This document shows, one piece after another, positions 9,085 to 17,200 of a DNA stretch of 22,882 nucleotides. Each line of letters starts with the position of its first letter. The first letter of the stretch is position 1. The position numbers were made by a program, and so were the translations under genes. Below the pieces are notes generated by a model. The model made no database searches, had not been told where the DNA came from, and was given only the letters and a program-made list of their open reading frames with translations. Origin of the DNA: Sporisorium sorghi (taxonomy: Eukaryota > Basidiomycota > Ustilaginomycetes > Ustilaginales > Ustilaginaceae); contig JALCCG010000324.1 in the NCBI GenBank assembly GCA_023212695.1, forward strand, positions 1 to 22,882, in the 5' to 3' direction.

Positions 9085-9422
9085 TGTTAGGCCTCAAGGG
9101 TCTGGAGACCTCGCGAGGTGTTGTCGAGTGGTGTTGGGGTGGCGAGGCTTGAGGTGAGGGGTCCTGGAACTACTTGGAGGTCCAGGTTTGTCAAGTGCAC
9201 ATGGGGTGTTCTAGGAATGGTCTGAGATTTCCACCTACAGGTGTGAGTAGAGAAAATACAATTGATGAGCTAAGGCAAGGGTCATCCTGGCACCAGGATG
9301 GGTTTTGTACTTCAGCAAGTGGTCCTGGCAATGCATGGGTCCAGCACAGATGTGATGTGGCACCTCGCATCGTGTTGCACACCACTCTCTGTCGGGAGCC
9401 CCATGACAGTGGCTTGTAACAA
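9085..9422 (-). repeat. Repeat A, copy 1 (3' terminal region of a mobile element)
   Basis: This matches 21392-21731 with high identity over about 340 bp in the same orientation; identity begins abruptly at TGTTA. Near the terminus lie two overlapping perfect palindromes, GGTCTGGAGACC (9099-9110) and ACCTCGCGAGGT (9108-9119). The inner part overlaps the end of the element's minus-strand reading frame (stop at 9312). A diverged, inverted relative lies at 12904-13054. This is a repeat terminus by comparison; the element class is not settled. Confidence 0.88.
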
Positions 9423-9947
9423 CGTCTTTTCCTTCACAAAGCTCCAGAAGATGCTGATATCGAGCTTCTCTGGACACATGGGGATAACAAGGAAGTCGTG
9501 ATTGTCAAAGTACGAGCAGTCGAGGTTCTGCAGCATGGATGCAACGCTGAGTCCATGCGCAAAAACATCGACAAGCTCTGCAAGGTGAGCTAGGAGGAGT
9601 GTTGGATCAAGGCAAGCTTCTTCACCATGCGAGTACAGGGGTTGCTTCCGCCACTTTGCCTGGCGTTTTCGACCTCCCTTGAGTGCTCGGAAGTGGATGT
9701 CGCAGTGGAGTTGGAAATGCGACCCGTTGGGCAAAGCACTGGTGCCAGCAACATCGGTGGCATCCACAGTGTCGGCGCTTGGGAGGGGGTGCGGGTTGAT
9801 GTCGTTGGCCTCTTTGGAGAGGAGACACGGGTCAATGACGTTGGCGTCCTTAGCTGGGAGATGTGTGTTGACAGGATCATTGTGCTGTGTGATTGCTGTG
9901 TCAGCAGTCTCGTGGCTGTCTTCTTCTTCGATGTCCAGCCAATCATC
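9312..9947 (-). pseudogene. 3' exon of a mobile-element protein of unknown class, possibly tyrosine-recombinase-like
   Basis: An open frame of 211 codons plus stop runs from 9947. It is closed upstream by a TAA that lies inside a model 3' splice site: CTAAC branch sequence (rc of 9956-9960) and CTGCAG acceptor at 9953-9948. The protein is acidic and Asp/Thr-rich at first (about residues 1-70). It then becomes compact, with a block containing HFRALKGGRKRQAKWRKQ, a following PTLLLAHLAELVDVFAHG segment and FDNHDFLVIP. The spacing of a Lys/Arg-rich strand, a DPTLLLAHL-like helix and a later FVIP strand recalls fungal DUF3435-like and Crypton-type tyrosine recombinases, but I see no full catalytic Arg/His/Tyr set. 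This is a loose resemblance, not an assignment. The upstream exon may end at AAG|GTGGGT near 10050. It ends within repeat A. Confidence 0.5.
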
Positions 9948-10422
9948 CTGCAGATGTTAGTGCACCCCACCACTCGGTTGGGTCAGTCGGCCGAGAGGAA
10001 GGGTGGCCGGGTCAGCTGGCTGAATGATCAGTGGCCGTGACCCACCTTGGTGGCTGTGGCAACAACCACAGCGACTGTGGGCGCCAACAGGCAGCTGCGC
10101 TCCCAGCACAAGCCTCCCTTAGAACTTCTTGTCACATGTATTACTTAGCTAGCTGAATAGCAACTCGGTGCACGCCGTGACCCCTTACTACCACCTTCAG
10201 TGATCCATCCAACCTCTCCATTCCTGACCCCCAGCCAGCCATAGCTGACTTGTGGTACTCAGACCCTACGGCCTTAACAGATTGTTCTGAAAATGATTCT
10301 CGATACATTTTTTGGCATCGTTGCTGCGTTGTTGTGTGTACAGCGTGGCTGCCCCCACTGCGCTGGTTTCTGTAGCCTCGCTGGGCCTGCTGAGTGTACG
10401 TCGTGTATAAGACATGATGTAC
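9948..10422. other. Interior of the repeat A element, no firm gene
   Basis: This lies between the acceptor of the element exon and the LTR. It contains a plausible intron donor (minus strand, AAG|GTGGGT near 10050) with an open minus-strand frame upstream of it. No domain is recognisable, and I cannot see the element's 5' end. Confidence 0.35.
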
Positions 10423-11147
10423 TGTGGGAAAAATGAGTTGAAGACCTGGCTTATGTTGTCGAAACTGGACTTAGCAGTTCCTAAAAGCAGTTGTCAGTAT
10501 CGATAATCCGGAGTATGAACTTGGAATTGATTATCTTGAGCACATATCACTGGTATGATTTCAGTGGCATAATAATGTGGGGAGAATAATCCTTTGTGAG
10601 CCTGGTCAATGACGAGGGTTTGGTAGCTTGGACTTGTGCAACTTGCCGAAGGTGAAACTAAGTGGTTGAAGGTGCTGTATTGGGATAATAGGTGCCTATA
10701 ACCAAGTTTAGTGGTAGAGGAAATCAGGTGTTAATTCGATAAGGGTCGTCTTATATATGTGATGGGTGAGCTTGCTTTCTAACTAGTGTGTTCCCAGCTT
10801 TCCTCCCATGTACCCCTTCTCTGTATTGCCTTCCCGTTGTTGGTACAGACAATCTGTGTTTCCATACAGACAATCCTGTGTTCAGTGCAGCCTGCTCCAA
10901 CTGTCCCATGGTCTCGTCCTTCCTGATGGACCTCCTTGAGCGAGATTGGTCACCTCATTGGCTTGAGTGGCAAACCAATGACAAGTGAGTGGTGAGTGTT
11001 GCTTGTCGCTGCATTGTATGCATTCCATGTGCCAAGCCTGTGTTGTCTGTACGTGAAATGCATTATCTGTGCCGATAATGCCAAGTGCGTGATGAGAACA
11101 GGTTCCTGCTGAAATGGTGAAGTAAAATTGCTTCGGATTTTCCAACA
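10423..11147 (+). mobile_element. LTR, copy 1 (725 bp, internally shortened, no target duplication)
   Basis: It begins TGTGGGAAAA and ends TTTTCCAACA, an imperfect 10-bp inverted terminus of the TG...CA type. It aligns over its length with the solo LTR at 19736-20724 but lacks about 200 bp that the other copy has between roughly 20270 and 20470. It keeps TTATATAT at 10751-10758, two TACAGACAA motifs (10844-10852, 10865-10873) and their inverted partners TTGTCTGTA (11043-11051) and a diverged TTATCTGT (11063-11070). Flanks (TGTAC on the left, GGTTG on the right) do not match, so the copy was probably rearranged after insertion. No primer-binding site or polypurine tract was recognised beside it, and no gag-pol frame is attached. 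Confidence 0.88.
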
Positions 11148-12063
11148 GGTTGGTGGGGTTGGTGACGAGGTGAAGATGAACAGCGGGGAACAAATATTCA
11201 GATACATCTTCGCATACCAGTCGTTGCTGTGAACAAAGGTGCAGGTGGACAGCGAGGCAGGCTACATATATGTCTGCTGAGCCTGTCTGCTACTGCTGCC
11301 CGGCTCAGCCAACGAGCCACCTGTTATGGATCGCGTTGGGAGGGGTTGATTGCGAAGGGATCGGGAGATTGGTGGACTCGATCCAGTGGCTGTGGCATTG
11401 GCCACTGGGAGCGGAGGCTGTTCTGGGCACAGTACAAAGTCTCTGACCTTCTTCTTCTTGTCGATTGTATTTTACTCTACTCTTCTTGTAGGTGGAATCC
11501 TAAGACTTTATCTCATAGTTGCCTTCGTGCCTGCTAGTGTCATACCAAGCCTTCGAGCCCAGTGTACTGCCCCTGGCCTCAACAAGACTTCCTCTCTCAC
11601 CGTGGTTATCAGACCCCAGGCGCTTAACACCACCCATCTTGGCTGAGCAGCAGCTGAGCCAACCAGTTGGGCACCTCAGCTGAAGAGAGAGATGTGAATC
11701 ATCAAATCGGCTGTTCCGAGTGAGCTCAGGGCAGATGCGTGCACTGAGAGGCGGTCAGCCAATAGCCATGGCGGGAGAGCCGAATGCTGCCAAGCTGAGG
11801 GGTCCAAGCGCTGGGCACATCTCCACACGTCGGCAGGCGTCGGCGTCTCCGAGCGGATTTTTTTTGGCTTTTCCGCACTCACACACATCTTGCATCTGCG
11901 GGTCTGGTGCTGTCGTTGCAAAGACGCTGTTCACTCAAAGTCGCGATGCAATGTGATGAAAAGGAAGCTTGAACATTGAGAGCCGAAACAAGGAAGACAG
12001 ACACGGGCATCAAAGTGCGGAAGCCAAGACCAATCGCGGTCACATGTGCGGAAGCAGCAGGCC
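11148..12063. other. Region without a supported gene
   Basis: ORFs up to about 100 codons occur on both strands, but none has recognisable domains. It lies between LTR copy 1 and the 3' end of the hypothetical gene at 12064. Part may be decayed element sequence. Confidence 0.4.
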
Positions 12064-12900
12064 CTACTCCAGGAGACGGGCCTTGGTGCGCTCCTTCATG
12101 CGGGCATTCCAGCGTTTCACCGCCTCCCACTTGGCATCGTCAAAATCGGTGAGACGCGCTGCACTGCTCTTGATCTTGAAGCGCAGAGTAGGACCGCTGC
12201 CGCGCTTGACATCCTCGACATCGTACAGAGCAGCATAGCTGCCCTCCGGGAGCGGATTGTAGGTGGTCGAAATTTGGTATAGGACAGAACCGTAGTCCAC
12301 CAGAAGCTTGGTACGTTGATTGTCGCCCAGGTCGACCTCTGCAATGCGGTGGCCAGTAGTGCCCTGTTTCTTGTTGGTGTGGTATGTGATGATACGTGCA
12401 ATGACATTCAGAGGGCGGGGCATGCACATCTTGCCGCAGTGGACCTGGAAAAAGTATGCGCCACAGAAGACTTCGCTCGAAAGGCTGGTCCCCTCACAGA
12501 TAAGAGGAGGCAGGGGAGGTTCCTCGTCGTGGTAGAGGATGCGCTCCATGGGCGCGTCCGGCACGGCCTCATTGGTGGCAGGTTCGACGACGGTGGCATT
12601 GGGTGTTTCGGTGGTGTTGTTGACGTTAGGTGCGGTGGCGACGGTGTTGCTGGTAATCGAGGTTAAGGTGCCATGGGCCGTGAAGTTGCCCAAGATGTTG
12701 GCACCCGTACCAGTCGATGCAGCCTGAGCGGGAACGGACGAGGTGGAGACACCGGCCTGAGCGGCGATCGCTGTGGGATCTTCGTTTCGCTGTTCGGCCT
12801 CGTTGGTGGCAGCCAAGTGCATGGCACGAAGGAGCATTCGAAGCTGCGAGGGGTTCTCGAAAAGACCGGCGGAAATCTCCTCGGGAGGTAGGTCGCGAAC
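12064..12900 (-). pseudogene. Hypothetical gene, apparently 5'-truncated at repeat B
   Basis: The frame is open from 12900 to its stop at 12064 (278 codons); the first in-frame ATG is at 12837 (257 aa). Residues before that ATG (PPEEISAGLFENPSQLR) look like real protein. The frame is closed only by the TAA formed at 12903-12901, exactly the edge of repeat B. So the start is either at 12837 or was lost. An alternative is an intron acceptor (CTAAG) at the same spot. Seen from the ATG: a Thr/Ala/Asn-rich low-complexity segment (about 20-95), then a compact domain with CGAYFFQVHCGKMCM, ARIITYHTNKKQG, LVDYGSVLYQ and EGSYAALYDVEDV, and a basic C-terminus. I do not recognise the family. A short inverted copy of the EGSYAALY coding segment lies at 13063-13107. 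Confidence 0.55.
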
Positions 12901-12903
12901 TTA

Positions 12904-13054
12904 GCTGAGACCTCGCAATGCGAGGCCGCCACGCGTGCGCAAAGGAAACCCCTCGAGCACTCAGCCCACGTAGCTCCAGGACCCCCCTCGCCTCAAGCCT
13001 TGCTCAACTCCCATTGCTCGACGCTACCTTGCGAGGTCATCAGACCTTTGAGGC
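12904..13054. repeat. Repeat B, small inverted-repeat element related to repeat A
   Basis: The right 90 bp (from about 12964) align with the reverse complement of the repeat A terminus, including the diverged palindromes and the ending GACCTTTGAGGC. The left end carries GAGACCTCGC followed by a hairpin CCTCGCA...TGCGAGG. TTA flanks both sides (12901-12903 and 13055-13057), possibly a 3-bp target duplication. At 151 bp this resembles a miniature non-autonomous derivative. Confidence 0.6.
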
Positions 13055-13062
13055 TTAAAAGC

Positions 13063-13107
13063 GGAGGGCAGCTATGCTGCTCTGTACAACGTCGAGGACA
13101 TGAAGCT
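13063..13107 (+). pseudogene. Inverted scrap of the hypothetical gene at 12064-12900
   Basis: Positions 13063-13087 are identical to the reverse complement of 12223-12247 (25 of 25 bases). The match continues with substitutions for about 20 more bases. Translated on the plus strand it gives EGSYAALYNVEDMK against EGSYAALYDVEDVK in the gene. It is too short to be functional and diverges right after. Confidence 0.8.
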
Positions 13108-13303
13108 TGTGACTGTGCGAAATTGAGCAGGAGCGAAAGGACCTAGTTTGCGAAAACGAAAAGAGTGACGATGTGAAACATGCTGTTGCTAGAATAGAGA
13201 GTGTCCTGATGATGCGAGCGAGAGACGTCGATGTGCAGTGAGTCGAGGTGCTGAATCTTGCTGTGAGAGAATTGGTATAAAGCAAAAGCGACTATCAAGA
13301 TGA

Positions 13304-14167
13304 TCACGCAAACGGTGTGACCTCCTTAGGCTTGGCCTCCTTCCCCGCCGCTTCGGCCACCTTCGCTTCCTCCTTCTTCACCTCCCCCTTCTCGTCTCCA
13401 CACCCGCAATCATAGCTCTCGTCGAGCTTATCGCACGGGAACTCCTCCTTGCCCAAGCTCTTGTTCACCTCGTTGTGCACTGCGCAGAGCCACAAGCTCG
13501 CTCCTTTCCTTGACCCGACCTGCGGGGGTAGGTCCTTGATGAGCTGCTGGAAGTGGCGCGCGCACTCGCCGCAGGGATAGAGCTGGGCGAAGTTCGCAAA
13601 GAAGCTGCGTAGTGTTTCTGACTCCTGCGGTGTGGGGTGGTCGGGGAAGCGGAGGGTCATAGTATGCAGGAAATGCCAGGTAGAGCGGCCGAGTGCGGCT
13701 TTGGCGGTAGCGTTGGCCATCTTGGGCATGATGACGCCGGGCACGCGCTCTGCTTCCGCACCCGCTGATGTGGTGTTCGACTTTGGCTTCGCAGATGGCG
13801 GCTTCGCTTTCGGATCTACTGCGACCACCGCCGCTGCAGCGTCGTTCGATGGCGCAGCACCCGGGCGCCAGTGCTCGATGAGCCCCTTGACCCGATCCTC
13901 GACCTGGTGAACGCCCTTGCCGACGCCCGCCGAGGCGTCCTGCCAGCTCCAACCGGTCCAGAGATGCGACTGATCGATGCCCTTGCCCTGCGAGATCTGC
14001 GCGTGCTCGTTGCCCGCCTGCCCGCGTAGTATCGAGTCCGCCGTGTACGCCAGCCCCGTCGCCGGGTCCACCAGCGTCGGTTGCACCGGGTGCGAGAGGT
14101 ACAGAAACGAGGGTATGAGCAGGATCAGCCCTGCCAGCAGCACGAGCTGGAAGAAACGTGATATCAT
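13304..14167 (-). CDS. ERV2: ER sulfhydryl oxidase, Erv2 type (ERV/ALR family)
   Basis: From the ATG at 14167 the product is 287 aa. An in-frame ATG at 14566 adds 133 residues of unlikely sequence, whereas 14167 places a signal-anchor helix at residues 5-24, as expected. The FAD-dependent enzyme makes disulfides in the ER lumen, passing electrons from thiols to oxygen. Seen: a Pro/Ala/Lys-rich spacer (about 100-145), then the ERV/ALR core. The core has GRSTWHFLH at 160-168, the active-site YPCGEC with Cys199/Cys202, and the Cys228-x16-Cys245 structural pair with HNEVN at 231-235. A C-terminal CGC (Cys254/Cys256) corresponds to the shuttle disulfide of yeast Erv2p, which separates it from mitochondrial Erv1. 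The tail is Lys/Glu-rich without a clear HDEL signal; the N-terminal anchor probably retains it. Confidence 0.93.
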   Translation of the reverse strand: MISRFFQLVLLAGLILLIPSFLYLSHPVQPTLVDPATGLAYTADSILRGQAGNEHAQISQGKGIDQSHLWTGWSWQDASAGVGKGVHQVEDRVKGLIEHWRPGAAPSNDAAAAVVAVDPKAKPPSAKPKSNTTSAGAEAERVPGVIMPKMANATAKAALGRSTWHFLHTMTLRFPDHPTPQESETLRSFFANFAQLYPCGECARHFQQLIKDLPPQVGSRKGASLWLCAVHNEVNKSLGKEEFPCDKLDESYDCGCGDEKGEVKKEEAKVAEAAGKEAKPKEVTPFA

Positions 14168-14657
14168 TGCGCTGCTGTCGTTGTCGTTGCCGCTGCTACT
14201 GAGTGATTGCAGTGTTTGAGGGAGTGGTGGTAAAACGACACAGGTGGCAGGATCCGCAAGCTGACAGCTTGACAACGTCCCGTCTTCCGAGCTTGGCGCA
14301 AGACCCTTGCTTGCAGCCACGATTTTTCCACGCGTTTGCCATTGTCCGTACGACGCTCTAACAAACTCGTTTTTTTTTTCTTGGTTGACCGGCAACGGCG
14401 AACCGCAGGCTCCCGTTTCGCGCGCCGCTTTGCCATGCCGAAGCGAATGCACGCCAAGCATTCGAACGTGCCGGCGTGCATGAACAACATTCTCAGGAGC
14501 AATATGGCAATGCATTTTCTCCCTTCTCTCCCATCGTCCACACATTCGACGAGCAAGCGTGGACAATCAATCACACTTCCTCACATGTCACATGATGATC
14601 AGCAACTCGCATCTAGTTTGCAAAAAAGGTATATTTTGTTCGTGTGCGCTGCTGCTG
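14168..14657. other. Intergenic region between the LACTB2-like gene and ERV2
   Basis: Both neighbours are on the minus strand, so this holds the ERV2 promoter and the 3' region of the LACTB2-like gene. A T run lies at 14370-14379. The in-frame upstream extension of the ERV2 frame crosses it, but its composition is not protein-like. Confidence 0.55.
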
Positions 14658-15983
14658 CTACAAATGCTGGTGATTCGGCCCATTGCCCGACTGCACTGGC
14701 TCGACAAGCGCCCAATCGAGCTCCATGGCCTCGACCCACTCATTGTCGCTGTGCGGCATGGGCGGGCAGTTGCCCACGTCCTGCGCAGCCTCGGCCGACG
14801 CGCGCCTGGCAAACGACGTGGTCTGCAGACACCTCACGCGCGAGGGCCGGCCTTGCTCCATGTCAGGCGATGAGAGCGTGCGCAGGTGCAGAAACAGCCC
14901 GCGCGCCGCGGCCGGGAACAGGTTCTCCGGGTAGTTCGAGTAGAGCTTGAGCACCATCTGTCGGATCTTCCAGGGCGCACCGAGGCGGTATTCTTTGCCT
15001 GAGACTGTGACGGTGGAAGAGGAGGAAGCGGTGGTGTCTGAGTCGGGCGACGTTTTGAGCAGTTCGACCACCTGCGCTTCCCGCTCGAGGCGGTGGTCGA
15101 GGTACTGCTTGAGCATCTTTCTCCCGTCCTCGACCACGGGTCCGTGTGCCGGATAGAGACGGTTCTCGCTGGTATTGGCAGCTGAAGGTCCGACTTGCTC
15201 CAATGCACGCGAGCACTTGCGCAGGCTCGACATGTATGCAGTCAAATCCTCGAAGACCGTAGTTCCCTGGCCCAGGACGTGATCACCCGTAAGGAGCGTC
15301 TTTTCCTCGTTCAAGAGCAGGCAGATGTGGTCGGCGGTGTGTCCAGGCGTGTGCAGCACCTGGAGTGATGATGTGACGTCCTCATTGGTGGCTTGGACGA
15401 TGGATCCCTCCTGTAGCGGCCACAGCGGCGAGGGTGCGCCCTCGATCTCGGCGTAGGGCGTGAAAGAACCCTTGGGCAGACTGTGCAGCATCTGGACGAG
15501 GTCCGGATCGGATTCGGCATCGGGGAACTTGTGTATCCTCGGTGCGGGCAGCGTGACGGTCGCCTGGGCTCTCAACTTGGAGAGCAGAGAGAGGATGGAC
15601 GGCAAGCCGCCGACGTGGTCGTGGTGTCGATGTGTGAGCACAATGTCAGAGATCCACGATGTCAAGTCGTCCTCGTCGTCGTCGTATTCGTATTCGTCCT
15701 CGTCCATCGCATTCGAAGTGGAAGCCTTTTTCGGTGAGGCATCGCCATCGACAACTCCCTTGAGAGCGCGTTCGAGCAGAGGGATGTATGAGTCGATGCC
15801 CTCGCCCGTATCGACCAATATCGAAGGACGCGATGCGAGTTTCGAAGAAGCGGCAGGCGGGAGTGTGACGAGGTACGTGTTGGTTCCCGCCAACGTGTAT
15901 GGACCCGGGTTTTGTCCGAGGATGCGGATGACGCGACTCGAGAGCCGCACGAGGTCCTCGACGGCTTTGCGTGCTTCCGCCAT
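14658..15983 (-). CDS. LACTB2-like metallo-beta-lactamase-fold hydrolase (probable endoribonuclease)
   Basis: Start chosen at the ATG at 15983 (441 aa), because MAEARKAVEDLVRLSSRV then aligns with the N-terminus of human LACTB2. An ATG at 16016 would add 11 residues. Seen: NPGPYTLAGTNTYLV (25-39), ILVDTGEG (55-62), the metal-binding HRHHDH at 118-123, HTPGHT at 211-216, TGDHVLG at 232-238 and YPAHGP at 278-283, so the full two-zinc ligand set is present. A winged-helix-like C-terminal part (about 285-370) follows. Human LACTB2 is a mitochondrial single-strand endoribonuclease; fungal relatives are poorly studied. Oddities are an acidic insert (93-107, mostly Asp/Glu/Tyr) just before the HxHxDH motif and a 70-residue C-terminal extension. 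Relatives in this fold also include polyketide-associated thioesterase-like hydrolases, but no such cluster is nearby. Confidence 0.9.
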   Translation of the reverse strand: MAEARKAVEDLVRLSSRVIRILGQNPGPYTLAGTNTYLVTLPPAASSKLASRPSILVDTGEGIDSYIPLLERALKGVVDGDASPKKASTSNAMDEDEYEYDDDEDDLTSWISDIVLTHRHHDHVGGLPSILSLLSKLRAQATVTLPAPRIHKFPDAESDPDLVQMLHSLPKGSFTPYAEIEGAPSPLWPLQEGSIVQATNEDVTSSLQVLHTPGHTADHICLLLNEEKTLLTGDHVLGQGTTVFEDLTAYMSSLRKCSRALEQVGPSAANTSENRLYPAHGPVVEDGRKMLKQYLDHRLEREAQVVELLKTSPDSDTTASSSSTVTVSGKEYRLGAPWKIRQMVLKLYSNYPENLFPAAARGLFLHLRTLSSPDMEQGRPSRVRCLQTTSFARRASAEAAQDVGNCPPMPHSDNEWVEAMELDWALVEPVQSGNGPNHQHL

Positions 15984-17200
15984 GGAGAAGTTTCGCAGTG
16001 AGTTGGATTGATGCATGCGGTAGAGAAGGTATGATGGGTGATGGAAAGAAGTGAAGGCGATGACGGGATTGAGAGAAGCCCTTTGAGGTTCGAGCGGCGG
16101 CCAAAGGGTGGGAATGCCAAAAATGAGCGAATGCGTTGTCGCCAAGAAGCTGCCGCCGCACGCAACCTGTCAAAAGGCTTTGAAGTGGACAATCAGTGAC
16201 AGACAAACTGACAAACTGACAGCGCAGGCGCAGGTGCAGCGTCAGGGTCTCATGCGCAGCCGAGTTTGTGAATGAGTGAATGAGTGAAAGAGGGAAAGAG
16301 TGACAGAGCAACACAAACGCGCTTTTAGTCATGTAACTTACTAGAACAGCGACGCAGCGGGTCGACGAATCTCGGCAGCGGAGCTTGTCCAAGTGACTGC
16401 GTTTGTGCGTTTGTGCCAAATGCCAAGCCAAAAAATGCAGTCAGCCGCAGCGAAAATGTGCCCACTCCGCTCCGCCAACCTCAACCAACCGACCAACCGG
16501 CGATTCCAGCGGGCCGCGCAAGCACGACAGCAGCAAGCGAGCTTTTTTGCTGGAAAAAACCCCCCCCCCCCCATCTCTACCGAAGAGGATGTAGCCAAGA
16601 GCGCCTCGCTTTGCTCACTGTTTGCGATCACGTTCCATTTCGAACGACGTCTCACTGACCGTCAAGCCAACAAAGAAGAAAGCAACCAAGCCGGTCGGTC
16701 AAATACAACAGATGAAGCCTGCCGGTCAAATTTTTCAAAGAGTTTGAGTTTCGAAGGTGGTGATGGTGGGTGCCGACCACGGCGCCTTTCGAGCCGCATA
16801 TCCTCGACTTATCAAAGCTCGATTGCATAAAAAGACTTACAACAGCAAAGAGATCTGATCCCCCACCTTCATTTGTCGTGCTTCAAAAACGCTCCGTGAT
16901 ACCCCTTTCTGCTCAAAGCCTCGCCCGGTACTTTGTTGCCGATGTCGGCAGGACTTGCTTTTCGAGCACGCCTGTCACCCAGCAGTAACACAGCAGGCGG
17001 CTATACGACCCCGTTGTCTACACAGCTTGCTTGCCCAAGCTCTCTCTCTACAATGGGGAAAGGTCTGATCTGCGTCTCTCGCTCGCTCAACGGCGTGGGG
17101 GGAAAAGCTAGCCGACGGCCCAGTCAAGCCGTGATCTTTACGTCTCTTTCATAACTCTTCGCTTCTAGGCTGCCGAAAAACCTTGCCGGCCGCAGCTGAT
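15984..17200. other. Intergenic region upstream of the LACTB2-like gene
   Basis: It contains the LACTB2-like promoter, a 13-C tract (16560-16572) and short ORFs without recognisable content. No tRNA or small RNA gene was recognised. Toward its right end the sequence passes into the element-rich block. Confidence 0.5.
16560..16572. repeat. Run of 13 C
   Basis: A homopolymeric C tract preceded by six A. It breaks several spurious ORFs and is prone to length error. Confidence 0.9.

Noticed and set aside
9085..9422. Repeat A as an ordinary LTR
   Set aside because: It begins TGTTA, but it overlaps the coding end of the element, has no matching CA end or flanking duplication, and carries hairpins at the terminus instead.
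11229..11646. ORFs of 98-102 codons to the right of LTR copy 1
   Set aside because: No recognisable domain, mixed frames, and not continuous with any retrotransposon gene.
13304..14566. 420-aa version of the sulfhydryl oxidase starting at 14566
   Set aside because: The extra 133 residues have non-protein composition and would bury the signal-anchor helix that starts at the ATG at 14167.
14658..16145. 495-aa version of the LACTB2-like protein
   Set aside because: Its first codon is TTG, and family alignment begins at the ATG at 15983.
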